Shown here in pieces: positions 55,652 to 64,000 of a stretch of DNA of 64,000 nucleotides. The notes below the pieces were generated by a model. The model worked only from the letters and a program-made list of their open reading frames with translations. It was not told where the DNA came from and searched no databases. The stretch comes from Streptomyces sp. NBC_00878 (GTDB taxonomy: Bacteria; Actinomycetota; Actinomycetes; Streptomycetales; Streptomycetaceae). The stretch spans positions 6,448,001-6,512,000 of the forward strand of contig NZ_JAPEOK010000001.1 in NCBI RefSeq assembly GCF_026341515.1, read 5' to 3'. Numbering within the stretch: the stretch's first letter is position 1; the number at the start of each line of letters is the position of its first letter. Position numbers and translations under genes: made by a program.

Positions 55652-55667
55652 AAGCGAAGGCTACGAA

Positions 55668-56111
55668 GTGCGTACGTTCAGCCCCAAGCCCGGCGACATC
55701 ACTCGCCAGTGGTACGTCATTGATGCCCAGGATGTCGTCCTGGGTCGTCTGGCCACCACTGCCGCGAACATCCTGCGGGGCAAGCACAAGCCGATTTACG
55801 CGCCCCACGTCGATGCCGGTGACTTCGTCATCATCATCAACGCCGACAAGGTGCACCTCTCCGGCAACAAGAAGACCCAGAAGCTGGCGTACCGCCACTC
55901 CGGCTACCCGGGTGGTCTGCGCTCCGTCCGTTACGACGAGCTGCTGGCGAAGAACCCCGAGAAGGCCGTCGAGAAGGCCATCAAGGGCATGATCCCCAAG
56001 AACACCCTGGGCCGTCAGGTGCTCTCGAAGCTGAAGGTCTACTCGGGCGACCAGCACCCGCACGCTGCGCAGCAGCCGGTGCCGTTCGAGATCACCCAGG
56101 TCGCGCAGTAG
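55668..56111 (+). CDS. rplM: 50S ribosomal protein L13
   Basis: A 147-residue L13 (uL13), an early 50S assembly protein. The start is GTG, reading [20 protein letters not shown]. The signature [21 protein letters not shown] appears near the end. Cotranscribed with rpsI, 41 bases on. Confidence 0.98.
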   Translation: MRTFSPKPGDITRQWYVIDAQDVVLGRLATTAANILRGKHKPIYAPHVDAGDFVIIINADKVHLSGNKKTQKLAYRHSGYPGGLRSVRYDELLAKNPEKAVEKAIKGMIPKNTLGRQVLSKLKVYSGDQHPHAAQQPVPFEITQVAQ

Positions 56112-56152
56112 TTCCGGCCACCCCCTAAGACAAAGAGAATCTGAGGAAAATC

Positions 56153-56692
56153 GTGGCCGAGACCACCGCTGAGCAGCCGGTCGAAGAGACCGAGACCGAG
56201 CTCGTCGAGAACGCCGAGAACGTCGAGAGCTACACCACCGAGTCCGAGGCGCCCGTTGAGGGCGAGTACACCTCGGAGTCGCTCGCGGGCCGCTTCGGCG
56301 ACCCGCAGCCGGCCGCAGGCCTGGGCCGTCGCAAGAACGCCATCGCCCGCGTCCGGATCGTCCCGGGCTCCGGCAAGTGGAAGATCAACGGTCGCACCCT
56401 TGAGGACTACTTCCCCAACAAGGTGCACCAGCAGGAAGTCAACGAGCCCTTCAAGGTGCTCGAACTCGACGACCGCTACGACGTCGTGGCCCGTATCTCG
56501 GGTGGCGGTGTCTCCGGTCAGGCCGGTGCGCTCCGTCTTGGTGTCGCCCGCGCGCTGAACGAGGCCGACGTCGACAACAACCGCGGCGCCCTGAAGAAGG
56601 CCGGCTTCCTCAAGCGCGACGACCGTGCGGTCGAGCGCAAGAAGGCCGGTCTCAAGAAGGCCCGTAAGGCCCCGCAGTACAGCAAGCGCTAA
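56153..56692 (+). CDS. rpsI: 30S ribosomal protein S9
   Basis: 179 residues; uS9 is about 130 in E. coli. An acidic extension of about 50 residues ([20 protein letters not shown] and on) precedes the core [20 protein letters not shown]. The C-terminal tail RKAPQYSKR reaches P-site tRNA. The start is GTG with GAGGAAAATC before it. Confidence 0.97.
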   Translation: MAETTAEQPVEETETELVENAENVESYTTESEAPVEGEYTSESLAGRFGDPQPAAGLGRRKNAIARVRIVPGSGKWKINGRTLEDYFPNKVHQQEVNEPFKVLELDDRYDVVARISGGGVSGQAGALRLGVARALNEADVDNNRGALKKAGFLKRDDRAVERKKAGLKKARKAPQYSKR

Positions 56693-56715
56693 ATCTCGCT
56701 CAGCTGTTTGCACGA

Positions 56716-56757
56716 AACGCCCCGGCGGCACGTTCTGTGCCGCCGGGGCGTTCGTTT
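56716..56757 (+). terminator. Terminator after rpsI
   Basis: A perfect 16-bp stem (56716-56731 with 56737-56752), loop GTTCT, then TCGTTT, 23 bases after the rpsI stop. Confidence 0.93.
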
Positions 56758-56857
56758 ACCACAACCTTGGAACAGGTCCGGAAGTCTGCCTCAAGGCAGG
56801 CCTGTAAGGCGGCAGCCTTGACACAGACCTGAGAGATATACAGGTCCAAGGGATATA

Positions 56858-56888
56858 CCTGTCAGGGGCGGAGCCGCTCCCTGACAGG
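56858..56888 (+). promoter_or_regulatory. glmM upstream hairpin and GATATAC repeat
   Basis: CCTGTCAGGG (56858-56867) pairs with CCCTGACAGG (56879-56888). Just upstream the heptamer GATATAC occurs twice (56835 and 56853), 18 bases apart. It is a leader structure or operator about 70 bases before glmM. The regulator is not identified. Confidence 0.5.
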
Positions 56889-56957
56889 AGTCGTAGCCGG
56901 CCCCTCGGCCTGAGCCGCACATTCTGTAGTAAGCCTGAGCAAGTTCGGAGGACACCA

Positions 56958-58316
56958 GTGGGACGACTCTTCGGGACGGACGGCGTACGCGGTGTCGCCA
57001 ACGCGGATCTGACGGCCGAGCTCGCGCTCGGTCTCTCCGTGGCGGCGGCGCACGTACTGGCCGAGGCGGGCACCTTCGAGGGCCACCGGCCGACGGCGGT
57101 GGTCGGGCGGGACCCGCGCGCGTCCGGGGAGTTCCTGGAGGCCGCCGTGGTCGCGGGCCTCGCCAGCGCGGGCGTGGACGTCCTGAGCGTCGGCGTCCTG
57201 CCGACCCCGGCGGTGGCGTATCTCACCGGCGCGCTCGGCGCCGACCTCGGTGTGATGCTCTCCGCCAGCCACAACGCCATGCCGGACAACGGCATCAAGT
57301 TCTTCGCCCGCGGCGGCCACAAGCTCGCCGACGAACTGGAGGACCGGATCGAGGCCGTCTACGAGGAGCACCGCACCGGCGCTCCATGGGACCGGCCCAC
57401 CGGATCGGGCGTCGGCCGCGTCCGGACCTACGAGGAGGGCTTCGAGCAGTACGTCGCCCATCTCCTCACCGCCGTTCCGAACCGGCTGGACGGTCTGAAG
57501 GTCGTCCTCGACGAGGCGCACGGCGCGGCCGCCCGGGTATCGCCCGAGGCCTTCACCCGCGCGGGCGCCGAGATCATCACGATCGGCGCCGAGCCGGACG
57601 GGCTCAACATCAACGACGGCTGCGGCTCGACCCACCTCGGCCTGCTGAAGGCCGCCGTCGTCGAGCACGGGGCCGCCCTCGGCATCGCGCACGACGGTGA
57701 CGCCGACCGGTGCCTCGCCGTGGACCACACGGGAGCCGAGGTCGACGGCGACCAGATCCTCGCCGTGCTCGCGCTCGCGATGCGGGAACGTTCCGAGCTG
57801 CGGTCCGACACCGTCGTCGCGACGGTCATGTCGAACCTCGGGTTCAAACTGGCGATGGAGCGCGAGGGGCTGGCACTCATCCAGACCGCGGTCGGGGACC
57901 GGTATGTGCTGGAGGAGATGAAGGAGCACGGGTTCGCGCTCGGCGGCGAGCAGTCCGGGCACGTGATCGTCCTGGACCACGCGACCACGGGCGACGGAAC
58001 GCTGACCGGGCTACTGCTCGCGGCGCGGGTCGCCGAGAGCGGTCGTACGCTTCGGGATCTGGCGTCCGTGATGGAGCGGTTGCCGCAGGTTCTCATCAAC
58101 GTGCCGGATGTCGACCGGGCGCGGGTGGGGACGTCCGCGGAGTTGGCTTCGGCTGTTGCCGAGGCCGAGCGGGAACTTGGGGCCACCGGGCGAGTGTTGT
58201 TGCGGCCTTCCGGGACCGAGCCGTTGGTTCGGGTGATGGTTGAGGCGGCGGACATTGATCAGGCTCGGTCTGTGGCGGGGCGGTTGGCTGATGCGGTGAA
58301 GTCTGCGCTGGGGTGA
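56958..58316 (+). CDS. glmM: Phosphoglucosamine mutase
   Basis: 452 residues converting glucosamine-6-phosphate to glucosamine-1-phosphate for UDP-GlcNAc synthesis. The phosphoserine loop is [11 protein letters not shown] (Ser104), the Mg site is [11 protein letters not shown], and the substrate loop is GGEQSGHVI. The C-terminal phosphate-binding [15 protein letters not shown] is intact. The start is GTG after CGGAGGACACCA. It shares a pathway with glmS 2.7 kb downstream. Confidence 0.97.
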   Translation: MGRLFGTDGVRGVANADLTAELALGLSVAAAHVLAEAGTFEGHRPTAVVGRDPRASGEFLEAAVVAGLASAGVDVLSVGVLPTPAVAYLTGALGADLGVMLSASHNAMPDNGIKFFARGGHKLADELEDRIEAVYEEHRTGAPWDRPTGSGVGRVRTYEEGFEQYVAHLLTAVPNRLDGLKVVLDEAHGAAARVSPEAFTRAGAEIITIGAEPDGLNINDGCGSTHLGLLKAAVVEHGAALGIAHDGDADRCLAVDHTGAEVDGDQILAVLALAMRERSELRSDTVVATVMSNLGFKLAMEREGLALIQTAVGDRYVLEEMKEHGFALGGEQSGHVIVLDHATTGDGTLTGLLLAARVAESGRTLRDLASVMERLPQVLINVPDVDRARVGTSAELASAVAEAERELGATGRVLLRPSGTEPLVRVMVEAADIDQARSVAGRLADAVKSALG

Positions 58317-58360
58317 CCTTGGGGGCCGGGTCGGGGGTGGGGGCTGTGGATTCGTTGCGG

Positions 58361-58437
58361 GGTGCGGGTGCGTTGTGGCTTGTCGCGCCCCGCGGCGGAG
58401 CCGCAAATGTCACAGCCCCGCGCCCCTTAAGGGCGCC
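58361..58437 (+). repeat. Dispersed intergenic repeat, long form (copy D)
   Basis: GTTGTGGCTTGTCGCGCCC, the extra hairpin GCGGCGGAGCCGC, then ACAGCCCCGCGCCCCTTAAG and GGCGCC, between glmM and the convergent DUF389 gene. Same order of parts as copy C. Confidence 0.75.
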
Positions 58438-58441
58438 CCCG

Positions 58442-59380
58442 TTACCCGGCGCTTGTGCGGTTCCGTTGGTTTGACCACAGCCACTTCTGGGCCAAGAGGG
58501 TCAGGGTTCCTGCCAGGACGATGCCCAGGAGGTTCAGCAGGAGCTGGTTCGTTGAGCCGATGGTCTGCTTGGTGTCTCCGTAGCTGAGGGCCACGGCCGC
58601 GTTGGCGGCTGCCGGGACCGTGGTGACGGAGATGGCCACGCCCACCAGGAGGCCCGACTTGGCCGAGGTCAGGGAGAGGGTGCCGGCGATGCCCGCGAGG
58701 ACCGCCACGACGAACGAGAACGGGTCGGGGGCGTAGACGAAGGCCGTGTTGGGGCGGTCGGCCTCCAACTGGGCCTCGCTGAACAGGCCGATGCTGTCCA
58801 TGAAGAAGCTGAAGCCGACCGTCACCGCCATCGCCACCGCGAAGCCCACCAGTAGCGCGATCAGGGAGCGCAGGGCCAGGCGCGGGTGACGCTGGACCAG
58901 GGCCGTGCTGACGCCCGCCAGCGGGCCGAACTCCGGGCCCACCGCCATCGCGCCCACGATCAGGATCGCGTTGTCGAGGACCACACCGCACGCCGCGATC
59001 ATCGTGGCGAGCGTGATGAAGGCGACGTACGTGAACGAGAGCGTCGACTCCTCGTGCGTCGCGTCCGCCAGGTGCTCCCACAGGACCGCGTCCGCGCCCT
59101 CGCCGGGCGCCTCGTCCTCCGCCTCGTCGGCGCGCTTCGACAGCGACAGGTCGATGTTCTCGACGGCGATCGAGCCGTGCGTATCGATCTCCAACTCGCG
59201 CAGCCCGCTGATCAGTTCGTCGCCCGCCTCGCGCGCCACGTCGCACATCACGATGTCGCCGGCGGGGTTGCGGGCGGCGCCCGGTACGACCGCCAGGTGG
59301 GTGGTGCCGACCGTCTTCTGGATCAGGCGAACCACGGCGTCGGTCCGGTCGGCCGGGGTGATCAGGCGGAGATGCAGCAT
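58442..59380 (-). CDS. DUF389 membrane protein
   Basis: 312 residues. A soluble N-terminal part of about 110 residues (LHLRLITPADRTDAVVRLIQ) is followed by about six membrane segments. DUF389 sequence features include TMIAACGVVLDNAILIVGAM, VGPEFGPLAGVSTAL and SVTTVPAAANAAVALSYGD. The family's function is unknown; transport has been suggested. It lies just downstream of coaA on the same strand (48-base gap) and may be cotranscribed. Confidence 0.85.
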   Translation of the reverse strand: MLHLRLITPADRTDAVVRLIQKTVGTTHLAVVPGAARNPAGDIVMCDVAREAGDELISGLRELEIDTHGSIAVENIDLSLSKRADEAEDEAPGEGADAVLWEHLADATHEESTLSFTYVAFITLATMIAACGVVLDNAILIVGAMAVGPEFGPLAGVSTALVQRHPRLALRSLIALLVGFAVAMAVTVGFSFFMDSIGLFSEAQLEADRPNTAFVYAPDPFSFVVAVLAGIAGTLSLTSAKSGLLVGVAISVTTVPAAANAAVALSYGDTKQTIGSTNQLLLNLLGIVLAGTLTLLAQKWLWSNQRNRTSAG

Positions 59381-59428
59381 GCGACGCAGAGTATCCAGAC
59401 TGTCCGCAGAGGGGTGGACGACCCCGGG

Positions 59429-60418
59429 TCACAGCTTGCGCAGGCTCAGCTTCTGGACCTTGTGGTCCGGGCCCTTGCGGATGATCAGGGTGGCGCGGCC
59501 GCGGGTGGGGGCCACGTTCTCCAGGAGGTTCACCTTGTTGATGGTGCGCCAGGTGGTGCGGGCGTAGTCCAGGGCCTCGTCCTCCGAGACCTGCGTGTAC
59601 TTGCGGAAGTACGAGGACGGGTCCTGGAACGCCGTCTCGCGCAGCCTGCGGAAACGGTTCAGGTACCAGCGCTCGATGTCCTCCGCGCGGGCGTCCACGT
59701 ACACGCTGAAGTCGAAGTAGTCGGCGAGGCCGACGCGGGTGCGGCCGTCGCTGCCGGGGAGGGCAGGCTGGAGGACGTTCAGGCCCTCCACGATCAGGAT
59801 GTCCGGGCGGCGGACCGTGAGGCGCCTGCCGCGGACGATGTCGTAGATGAGGTGCGAGTAGACGGGGGCCGTCACCTCGTCCTTGCCCGCCTTGATGTCC
59901 GCGACGAAACGGGTCAGCGCCCGGCGGTCGTACGACTCCGGGAAGCCCTTCCGCGACATCAGGCCGCGGGCCTGGAGCTCCTCGGTGGGCAGCAGGAAGC
60001 CGTCCGTGGTGACCAGCTCCACGCGCGGGTGCTCGGGCCAGCGGGACAGCAGGGCCTGGAGGAGACGCGCGACGGTGGACTTGCCCACGGCGACCGAGCC
60101 CGCGACGCCTATCACGAACGGCGTACCGGACTGGGAGCCCTGCTCGCCGAGGAACGTGTTCAGCGCGCCGCGCAGGCCGTCGGTCGCGCCGACGTAGAGA
60201 TTGAGGAGTCTGGAGAGCGGCAGATAGATGTCCCGCACCTCGTCGAGGTCGATGACATCGCCCAGGCCACGCAGCTTCTCCACCTCCTCGGCGGTCAGCG
60301 GCAGCGGCGTCTTCTCACGCAGTGCCTTCCATTCCGAGCGGGTGAGGTCGACGTAGGGAGTCGCCTCCGGCCTGGGCCGGTGGGCGCTCCGCGGCAACGA
60401 GGAGACCGGTGAGATCAC
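59429..60418 (-). CDS. coaA: Pantothenate kinase, type I
   Basis: 329 residues phosphorylating pantothenate in the first step of coenzyme A synthesis. P-loop [12 protein letters not shown] is at residues 104-115; [25 protein letters not shown] and the [11 protein letters not shown] strand follow. The type I enzyme is usually feedback-inhibited by CoA. The start is GTG at 60418 ([15 protein letters not shown]). Confidence 0.96.
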   Translation of the reverse strand: MISPVSSLPRSAHRPRPEATPYVDLTRSEWKALREKTPLPLTAEEVEKLRGLGDVIDLDEVRDIYLPLSRLLNLYVGATDGLRGALNTFLGEQGSQSGTPFVIGVAGSVAVGKSTVARLLQALLSRWPEHPRVELVTTDGFLLPTEELQARGLMSRKGFPESYDRRALTRFVADIKAGKDEVTAPVYSHLIYDIVRGRRLTVRRPDILIVEGLNVLQPALPGSDGRTRVGLADYFDFSVYVDARAEDIERWYLNRFRRLRETAFQDPSSYFRKYTQVSEDEALDYARTTWRTINKVNLLENVAPTRGRATLIIRKGPDHKVQKLSLRKL

Positions 60419-60616
60419 AGTCCATTGTTACGGGAGTACGAACAGAGTGGCGGGTGGAGTCCGTCACGTCGGTGCGCTCTACACGCGTCCGGTGGCGCGT
60501 TCCGTACGCGTCCGGAGATGTCCGGAGGTCTGGACCGCGGGGTCCTACGGGGATAGCGTCCCGCCAACCGGGAGCGAGCCGCCTTCCGGTGTTCTGGGGG
60601 GTTTGGGGTGGTCGTC

Positions 60617-60874
60617 ATGGCCGTGCGTTTCCGTGTGCGTGGCTTCGGCAGACGCAGACCGGGGGCGGTGCCCGGGGTTCCGCCGCTGGAGTCGGCGGAA
60701 CTGGAGGGCCGGGTGCGCAGCGAGCTGTCCGTCGATCTGCCGGACGAGGACCTGGGGGAGTACCTCTACGACTGCATAGACCTGTACGAGATGGGCAGCA
60801 AGCCGCGCTGCGAGGAGGTCGAGTACTTGGGGATGGTGCAGGAGGCGATCGACCGGATCGAGCGGGGGGAGTAG
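60617..60874 (+). CDS. Small acidic protein of unknown function
   Basis: 85 residues from ATG at 60617, or 88 from a GTG nine bases earlier. A basic N-terminus (VRFRVRGFGRRRPG) is followed by an acidic helical part (SVDLPDEDLGEYLYDCIDLY, EEVEYLGMVQEAIDRIERGE). I do not recognise it. Its last codons take part in a tandem DNA duplication that continues past the stop. Confidence 0.65.
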   Translation: MAVRFRVRGFGRRRPGAVPGVPPLESAELEGRVRSELSVDLPDEDLGEYLYDCIDLYEMGSKPRCEEVEYLGMVQEAIDRIERGE

Positions 60875-60915
60875 GGGAGTAATCGACCGGATCGAGCGCG
60901 GGGAGTGGGGGAGCG
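60849..60915 (+). repeat. 34-bp imperfect tandem duplication
   Basis: ATCGACCGGATCGAGCG occurs at 60849-60865 and 60883-60899, each followed by a similar GGGGAGTNGGGGAG stretch (period 34). The first copy encodes the end of the small protein; the second is non-coding. Confidence 0.8.
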
Positions 60916-61018
60916 GGAGAGCAGGGGGGCTCCGGAGCGGTACGTGTGGGCGCGGGGATTTCCGATATCGGGCACGCGGTGCCGGGGCGGGGCGGGCGTC
61001 GGCATCTAGGCTGCCGCC

Positions 61019-62866
61019 ATGTGCGGAATCGTGGGATACGTGGGGTCGCAGTCGGCGCTTGACGTAGTGGTGGCCGGACTGAAGCGGCTGGAGTACCGGG
61101 GTTACGACTCGGCGGGCGTCGCGGTGCTCGCGGACGGCGGGATGGCTGCCGCGAAGAAGGCCGGGAAGCTCGCCAACCTGGAGAAGGAGCTGGTCGAGCG
61201 GCCTCTGCCGACCGGGTCAACGGGTGTTGGCCATACGCGTTGGGCCACCCATGGCGGGCCGACCGACGCGAACGCGCACCCGCATCTCGACAACGCGGGG
61301 CGGGTCGCCGTCGTCCACAACGGCATCATCGAGAACTTCGCCGCGCTGCGCGCCGAGTTGGCGGACCGGGGTCACGAGCTGGTCTCCGAGACCGACACCG
61401 AGGTCGTCGCGCATCTGCTCGCCGAGGAGTTCTCCGCGTGCGCCGATCTCGCCGAGGCCATGCGGCTGGTGTGCCGACGGCTGGAGGGCGCCTTCACGCT
61501 GGTCGCCGTGCACGCCGACGAGCCGGACGTGGTGGTGGGGGCGCGGCGCAACTCGCCGCTCGTCGTCGGGGTGGGGGACGGTGAGGCCTTTCTCGCCTCG
61601 GACGTCGCCGCGTTCATCGCGCACACGCGGTCGGCGATCGAGCTGGGGCAGGACCAGGTGGTCGAGCTGCGGCGGGACGGGGTGAGCGTCACCGGGTTCG
61701 ACGGGCTGCCCGCCGAGGTCCGGTCGTTCCACGTCGACTGGGACGCGTCCGCCGCCGAGAAGGGCGGCTACGACTACTTCATGCTCAAGGAGATCGCCGA
61801 GCAGCCGAAGGCTGTCGCCGACACGCTGCTCGGGCGGATCGACGCGAGCGGGTCGCTCTCGCTCGACGAGGTACGGATCTCTCCGAGTGAGCTACGTGAG
61901 GTCGACAAGGTCGTGGTGGTGGCGTGCGGGACCGCCTTCCACGCCGGGCTGATCGCCAAGTACGCCATCGAGCACTGGACCCGGATCCCGTGCGAGGTGG
62001 AGCTCGCGAGCGAGTTCCGGTACCGGGATCCGATTCTGGACGCGCGGACGCTGGTGATCGCCATCTCGCAGTCCGGGGAGACCATGGACACGCTGATGGC
62101 GTTGAGGCACGCGCGGGAGCAGGGGGCCAGGGTGCTGGCCGTCTGCAACACGAACGGGTCGACGATTCCCCGGGAGTCGGACGCCGTTCTTTACACGCAC
62201 GCGGGGCCGGAGGTCGCGGTCGCGTCGACCAAGGCGTTTCTGACGCAGCTTGTTGCCTGCTATCTCGTGGCCTTGTACCTGGGGCAGGTGCGTGGGACCA
62301 AGTGGGGCGACGAGATCCAGGCCGTGGTGCGTGACCTGTCCCGGATCTCGTGCGAGGTCGAGCGGGTGCTGGAGACGATGGAGCCGGTGCGGGAGTTGGC
62401 CCGGTCGCTGGCCGGGAAGAACACCGTGCTGTTCCTGGGGCGGCACGTGGGGTATCCGGTCGCACTGGAGGGCGCGCTCAAGCTCAAGGAACTCGCGTAC
62501 ATGCACGCCGAGGGCTTTGCGGCGGGGGAGTTGAAGCACGGGCCGATCGCTCTGATCGAGGAGGATCTGCCGGTGGTTGTCGTTGTGCCGTCTCCTCGGG
62601 GGCGGTCTGTTCTGCACGACAAGATCGTGTCGAACATTCAGGAGATCCGGGCGCGGGGGGCTCGGACGATCGTGATCGCGGAGGAGGGGGACGAGGCGGT
62701 GGTTCCGTACGCGGATCACTTGATTCGCATCCCTGCTACGCCGACGTTGCTTCAGCCGTTGGTGGCGACTGTGCCGTTGCAGGTGTTTGCTTGCGAGTTG
62801 GCTACCGCTCGGGGCAACGAGGTGGATCAGCCGCGGAATCTGGCGAAGTCGGTGACCGTGGAGTAG
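61019..62866 (+). CDS. glmS: Glutamine--fructose-6-phosphate aminotransferase
   Basis: 615 residues making glucosamine-6-phosphate from fructose-6-phosphate and glutamine, the entry to amino-sugar synthesis. CGIVGYVG places the nucleophile Cys2. The glutaminase domain (to about 240) has HTRWATHGGPTDANAHPH, and the two SIS domains have ISQSGETMDTLMAL and ASTKAFLTQL. It ends PRNLAKSVTVE. No glmS ribozyme is visible upstream. Its last 40 bases overlap the convergent DUF397 gene. Confidence 0.97.
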   Translation: MCGIVGYVGSQSALDVVVAGLKRLEYRGYDSAGVAVLADGGMAAAKKAGKLANLEKELVERPLPTGSTGVGHTRWATHGGPTDANAHPHLDNAGRVAVVHNGIIENFAALRAELADRGHELVSETDTEVVAHLLAEEFSACADLAEAMRLVCRRLEGAFTLVAVHADEPDVVVGARRNSPLVVGVGDGEAFLASDVAAFIAHTRSAIELGQDQVVELRRDGVSVTGFDGLPAEVRSFHVDWDASAAEKGGYDYFMLKEIAEQPKAVADTLLGRIDASGSLSLDEVRISPSELREVDKVVVVACGTAFHAGLIAKYAIEHWTRIPCEVELASEFRYRDPILDARTLVIAISQSGETMDTLMALRHAREQGARVLAVCNTNGSTIPRESDAVLYTHAGPEVAVASTKAFLTQLVACYLVALYLGQVRGTKWGDEIQAVVRDLSRISCEVERVLETMEPVRELARSLAGKNTVLFLGRHVGYPVALEGALKLKELAYMHAEGFAAGELKHGPIALIEEDLPVVVVVPSPRGRSVLHDKIVSNIQEIRARGARTIVIAEEGDEAVVPYADHLIRIPATPTLLQPLVATVPLQVFACELATARGNEVDQPRNLAKSVTVE

Positions 62867-63060
62867 GGCGACTTCAGCGCTTCTATGAAGGGGGCGAAGG
62901 CTCCGGTCGGGAAGGTGAGGGTGCGGGCGGCCGGGGTCTTGGAGTCGCGGATGGCTATGTGGGTGGGGGAGTTCGCGATCTCCACGCAGGAGTTGCCGTC
63001 ACCTGCGCCTGAGTGCGACGACTTCCGCCAGTTGTCGGGGGTGGCCACGGTGCGCCTCAT
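62827..63060 (-). CDS. DUF397 small partner protein
   Basis: 77 residues. The DUF397 pattern is WRKSSHSGAGDGNSCVEIA, HIAIRDSKTPAARTLTFP and FAPFIEALK. The last 14 or so residues are encoded antisense to the glmS 3' end. Its start overlaps the stop of the regulator gene upstream by four bases (ATGA), like the pair near 26.7 kb. Confidence 0.88.
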   Translation of the reverse strand: MRRTVATPDNWRKSSHSGAGDGNSCVEIANSPTHIAIRDSKTPAARTLTFPTGAFAPFIEALKSPYSTVTDFARFRG

Positions 63061-63908
63061 ACTTCCTTGGACAGTCTGTGGATGAAGTCACGCGAACGCG
63101 CTGTGTCGAGTGACGCGGCTTCCACTCTACGGAAGAGTGTTCGAAACACGTTGAGTTGCGCGTCGGAATCGATGAATGCTGCGGCGTGAGGTGCGTCGCC
63201 AACGGCCGTGTCCAGCCTGGGTACGGCGCCGCCTGCCATCATCATGGCGGTCCAGGACCCGCCGAAGCCGTCCAGGTCGAACGGGATGACGCGCAGGGTG
63301 ATGTGGTCCGCCTCGGAGAGTTCGAGGAGGCTGGCGAGTTGGGCTCGTGAGGCGGCGCGGTCGTCGACCCGGATGCGCAGTGCCGCCTCGTGGATAACCG
63401 CCTCGTAAGGCGTGGGATCGGAGCCTTCGAAGATCACCTTGCGTTGCATCCGGTGCCGGACGCGCAATTCCAAATCCTCGCAGGGGAGTTCGGGGATCCT
63501 GTCGGAGAAAATGGTGCGGGCGTAATCCTCCGTCTGAAGAGGGCCAGGGATGTACAGGAACTGGACCTCCCGCAGGAACGTAGCGTGGTGCTCAAGTTCG
63601 GTGAGGTCGAGGAAGGGTGTGGGCAGCAGCCCTCGGTAGTCCTCCCACCAGCCGCGCGTTCGGTTGGTTGCCATGGCGACCAGCGCATCGACGAGGGCCT
63701 GGTCCGTGCAGGCGTAGTTGGTGGCGAGACGGCGTAGGCGCTTTTCGCTCACGCCGGACAGTGCCGACTCGATCTGGTTGATCTGGACGGAACTCACCCC
63801 GAGCGAGGTTGCCGCCTCGCGGCCCGTCAGTCCTGCTGCGTTGCGAAGTCTGCGTAGCTCGATCCCCAGGCGCATCTGACGTGCCGTTGGTTCGCGCCTC
63901 AACCCCAT
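63057..63908 (-). CDS. WhiJ-like HTH regulator (DUF5753)
   Basis: 283 residues. An XRE-type helix-turn-helix lies at about 13-70 (LGIELRRLRNAAGLTGREAA, SLGVSSVQINQIESALSG). The DUF5753 part follows (FLREVQFLYIPGPLQTEDYA, MQRKVIFEGSDPTPYEAVIH, LRVIPFDLDGFGGS). Coupled to the DUF397 gene downstream. No RsbW-like ATPase gene is within the window next to it; one could lie beyond the right edge. Confidence 0.87.
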   Translation of the reverse strand: MGLRREPTARQMRLGIELRRLRNAAGLTGREAATSLGVSSVQINQIESALSGVSEKRLRRLATNYACTDQALVDALVAMATNRTRGWWEDYRGLLPTPFLDLTELEHHATFLREVQFLYIPGPLQTEDYARTIFSDRIPELPCEDLELRVRHRMQRKVIFEGSDPTPYEAVIHEAALRIRVDDRAASRAQLASLLELSEADHITLRVIPFDLDGFGGSWTAMMMAGGAVPRLDTAVGDAPHAAAFIDSDAQLNVFRTLFRRVEAASLDTARSRDFIHRLSKEV

Positions 63909-64000
63909 CGATTGCTCCCCTGTCCGACGTGCCCGTGAGCGCAGCTCGTTCGGGGTCAGATTACGCGATCGACTTGCTCGACCTTTAAATGAAGGTCTAC

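Noticed and set aside
55157..55723. A 188-codon frame across the rplM leader
   Set aside because: It is low-complexity Arg/Gly sequence, runs over the promoter and into rplM in the wrong frame.
56819..56842. TTGACA plus TATACA as a glmM promoter
   Set aside because: Spacing is only 13 bases, too short for a vegetative promoter.
60875..61018. glmS riboswitch/ribozyme upstream of glmS
   Set aside because: The gap is only 144 bases, partly a tandem duplication, and shows no ribozyme core.

Overview
The window is high-GC actinobacterial DNA with strong third-position GC bias, many GTG starts and one TTG start. Gene content and order point to a Streptomyces chromosome: aspC, tRNA-Trp, secE, nusG, rplKA, rplJL, rpoBC, rpsLG, fusA, tuf, S10/spc/alpha operons, secY, adk, map, infA, rpoA, truA, rplM/rpsI, glmM, coaA, glmS. 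From memory this is the order of the S. coelicolor SCO464x to SCO474x region; no database was consulted. It is the core transcription/translation 'superoperon' region with three accessory insertions.

Layout. 1-3.0 kb: an incomplete unknown gene, then adenosine deaminase-family and aspartate aminotransferase genes on the minus strand. 3.2-23.1 kb: tRNA-Trp, secE-nusG, rplK-rplA, two paralogous lipoproteins, rplJ-rplL with an L10-type leader, rpoB-rpoC, a DUF1707/DUF4190 membrane protein, and the str operon rpsL-rpsG-fusA-tuf. 23.2-27.9 kb: an accessory segment at the str/S10 junction with a VapBC-like pair, a winged-helix/zinc-ribbon protein, a frameshifted RsbW-like ATPase gene divergent from a WhiJ-like regulator plus DUF397 partner, and an unknown membrane-anchored protein. 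28.4-45.3 kb: S10, spc and alpha operons with secY, adk, map, infA, rpmJ, rpsM, rpsK, rpoA and rplQ. 45.4-46.3 kb: truA. 46.5-54.1 kb: a five-gene surface-glycan operon. 54.3-56.7 kb: a membrane protein and rplM-rpsI. 57-63.9 kb: glmM, a DUF389 protein, coaA, a small protein, glmS and a second WhiJ-like regulator/DUF397 pair.

How it works together. Most genes build the ribosome, RNA polymerase, elongation factors and Sec translocon. Control probably acts through 5' leaders: an L10-type leader with attenuator, a rplK leader hairpin, a hairpin of nearly identical sequence in both the rpsL and rpsJ leaders, and long leaders before rpsH and rplM. glmS and glmM supply amino-sugar precursors for the cell wall.

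The most interesting non-core material is the glycan operon (cellulose-synthase-like GT2, GH26-like lipoprotein, two GT39-type membrane glycosyltransferases with Q/G/Y-rich N-termini, and a polyprenol-phosphate-mannose-synthase-like GT2). Next come the shared r-protein leader hairpin, the two WhiJ/DUF397 modules (one beside a broken ATPase partner), and a two-form dispersed repeat found downstream of four genes. I saw no rRNA genes, CRISPR arrays, insertion sequences or phage integrases.
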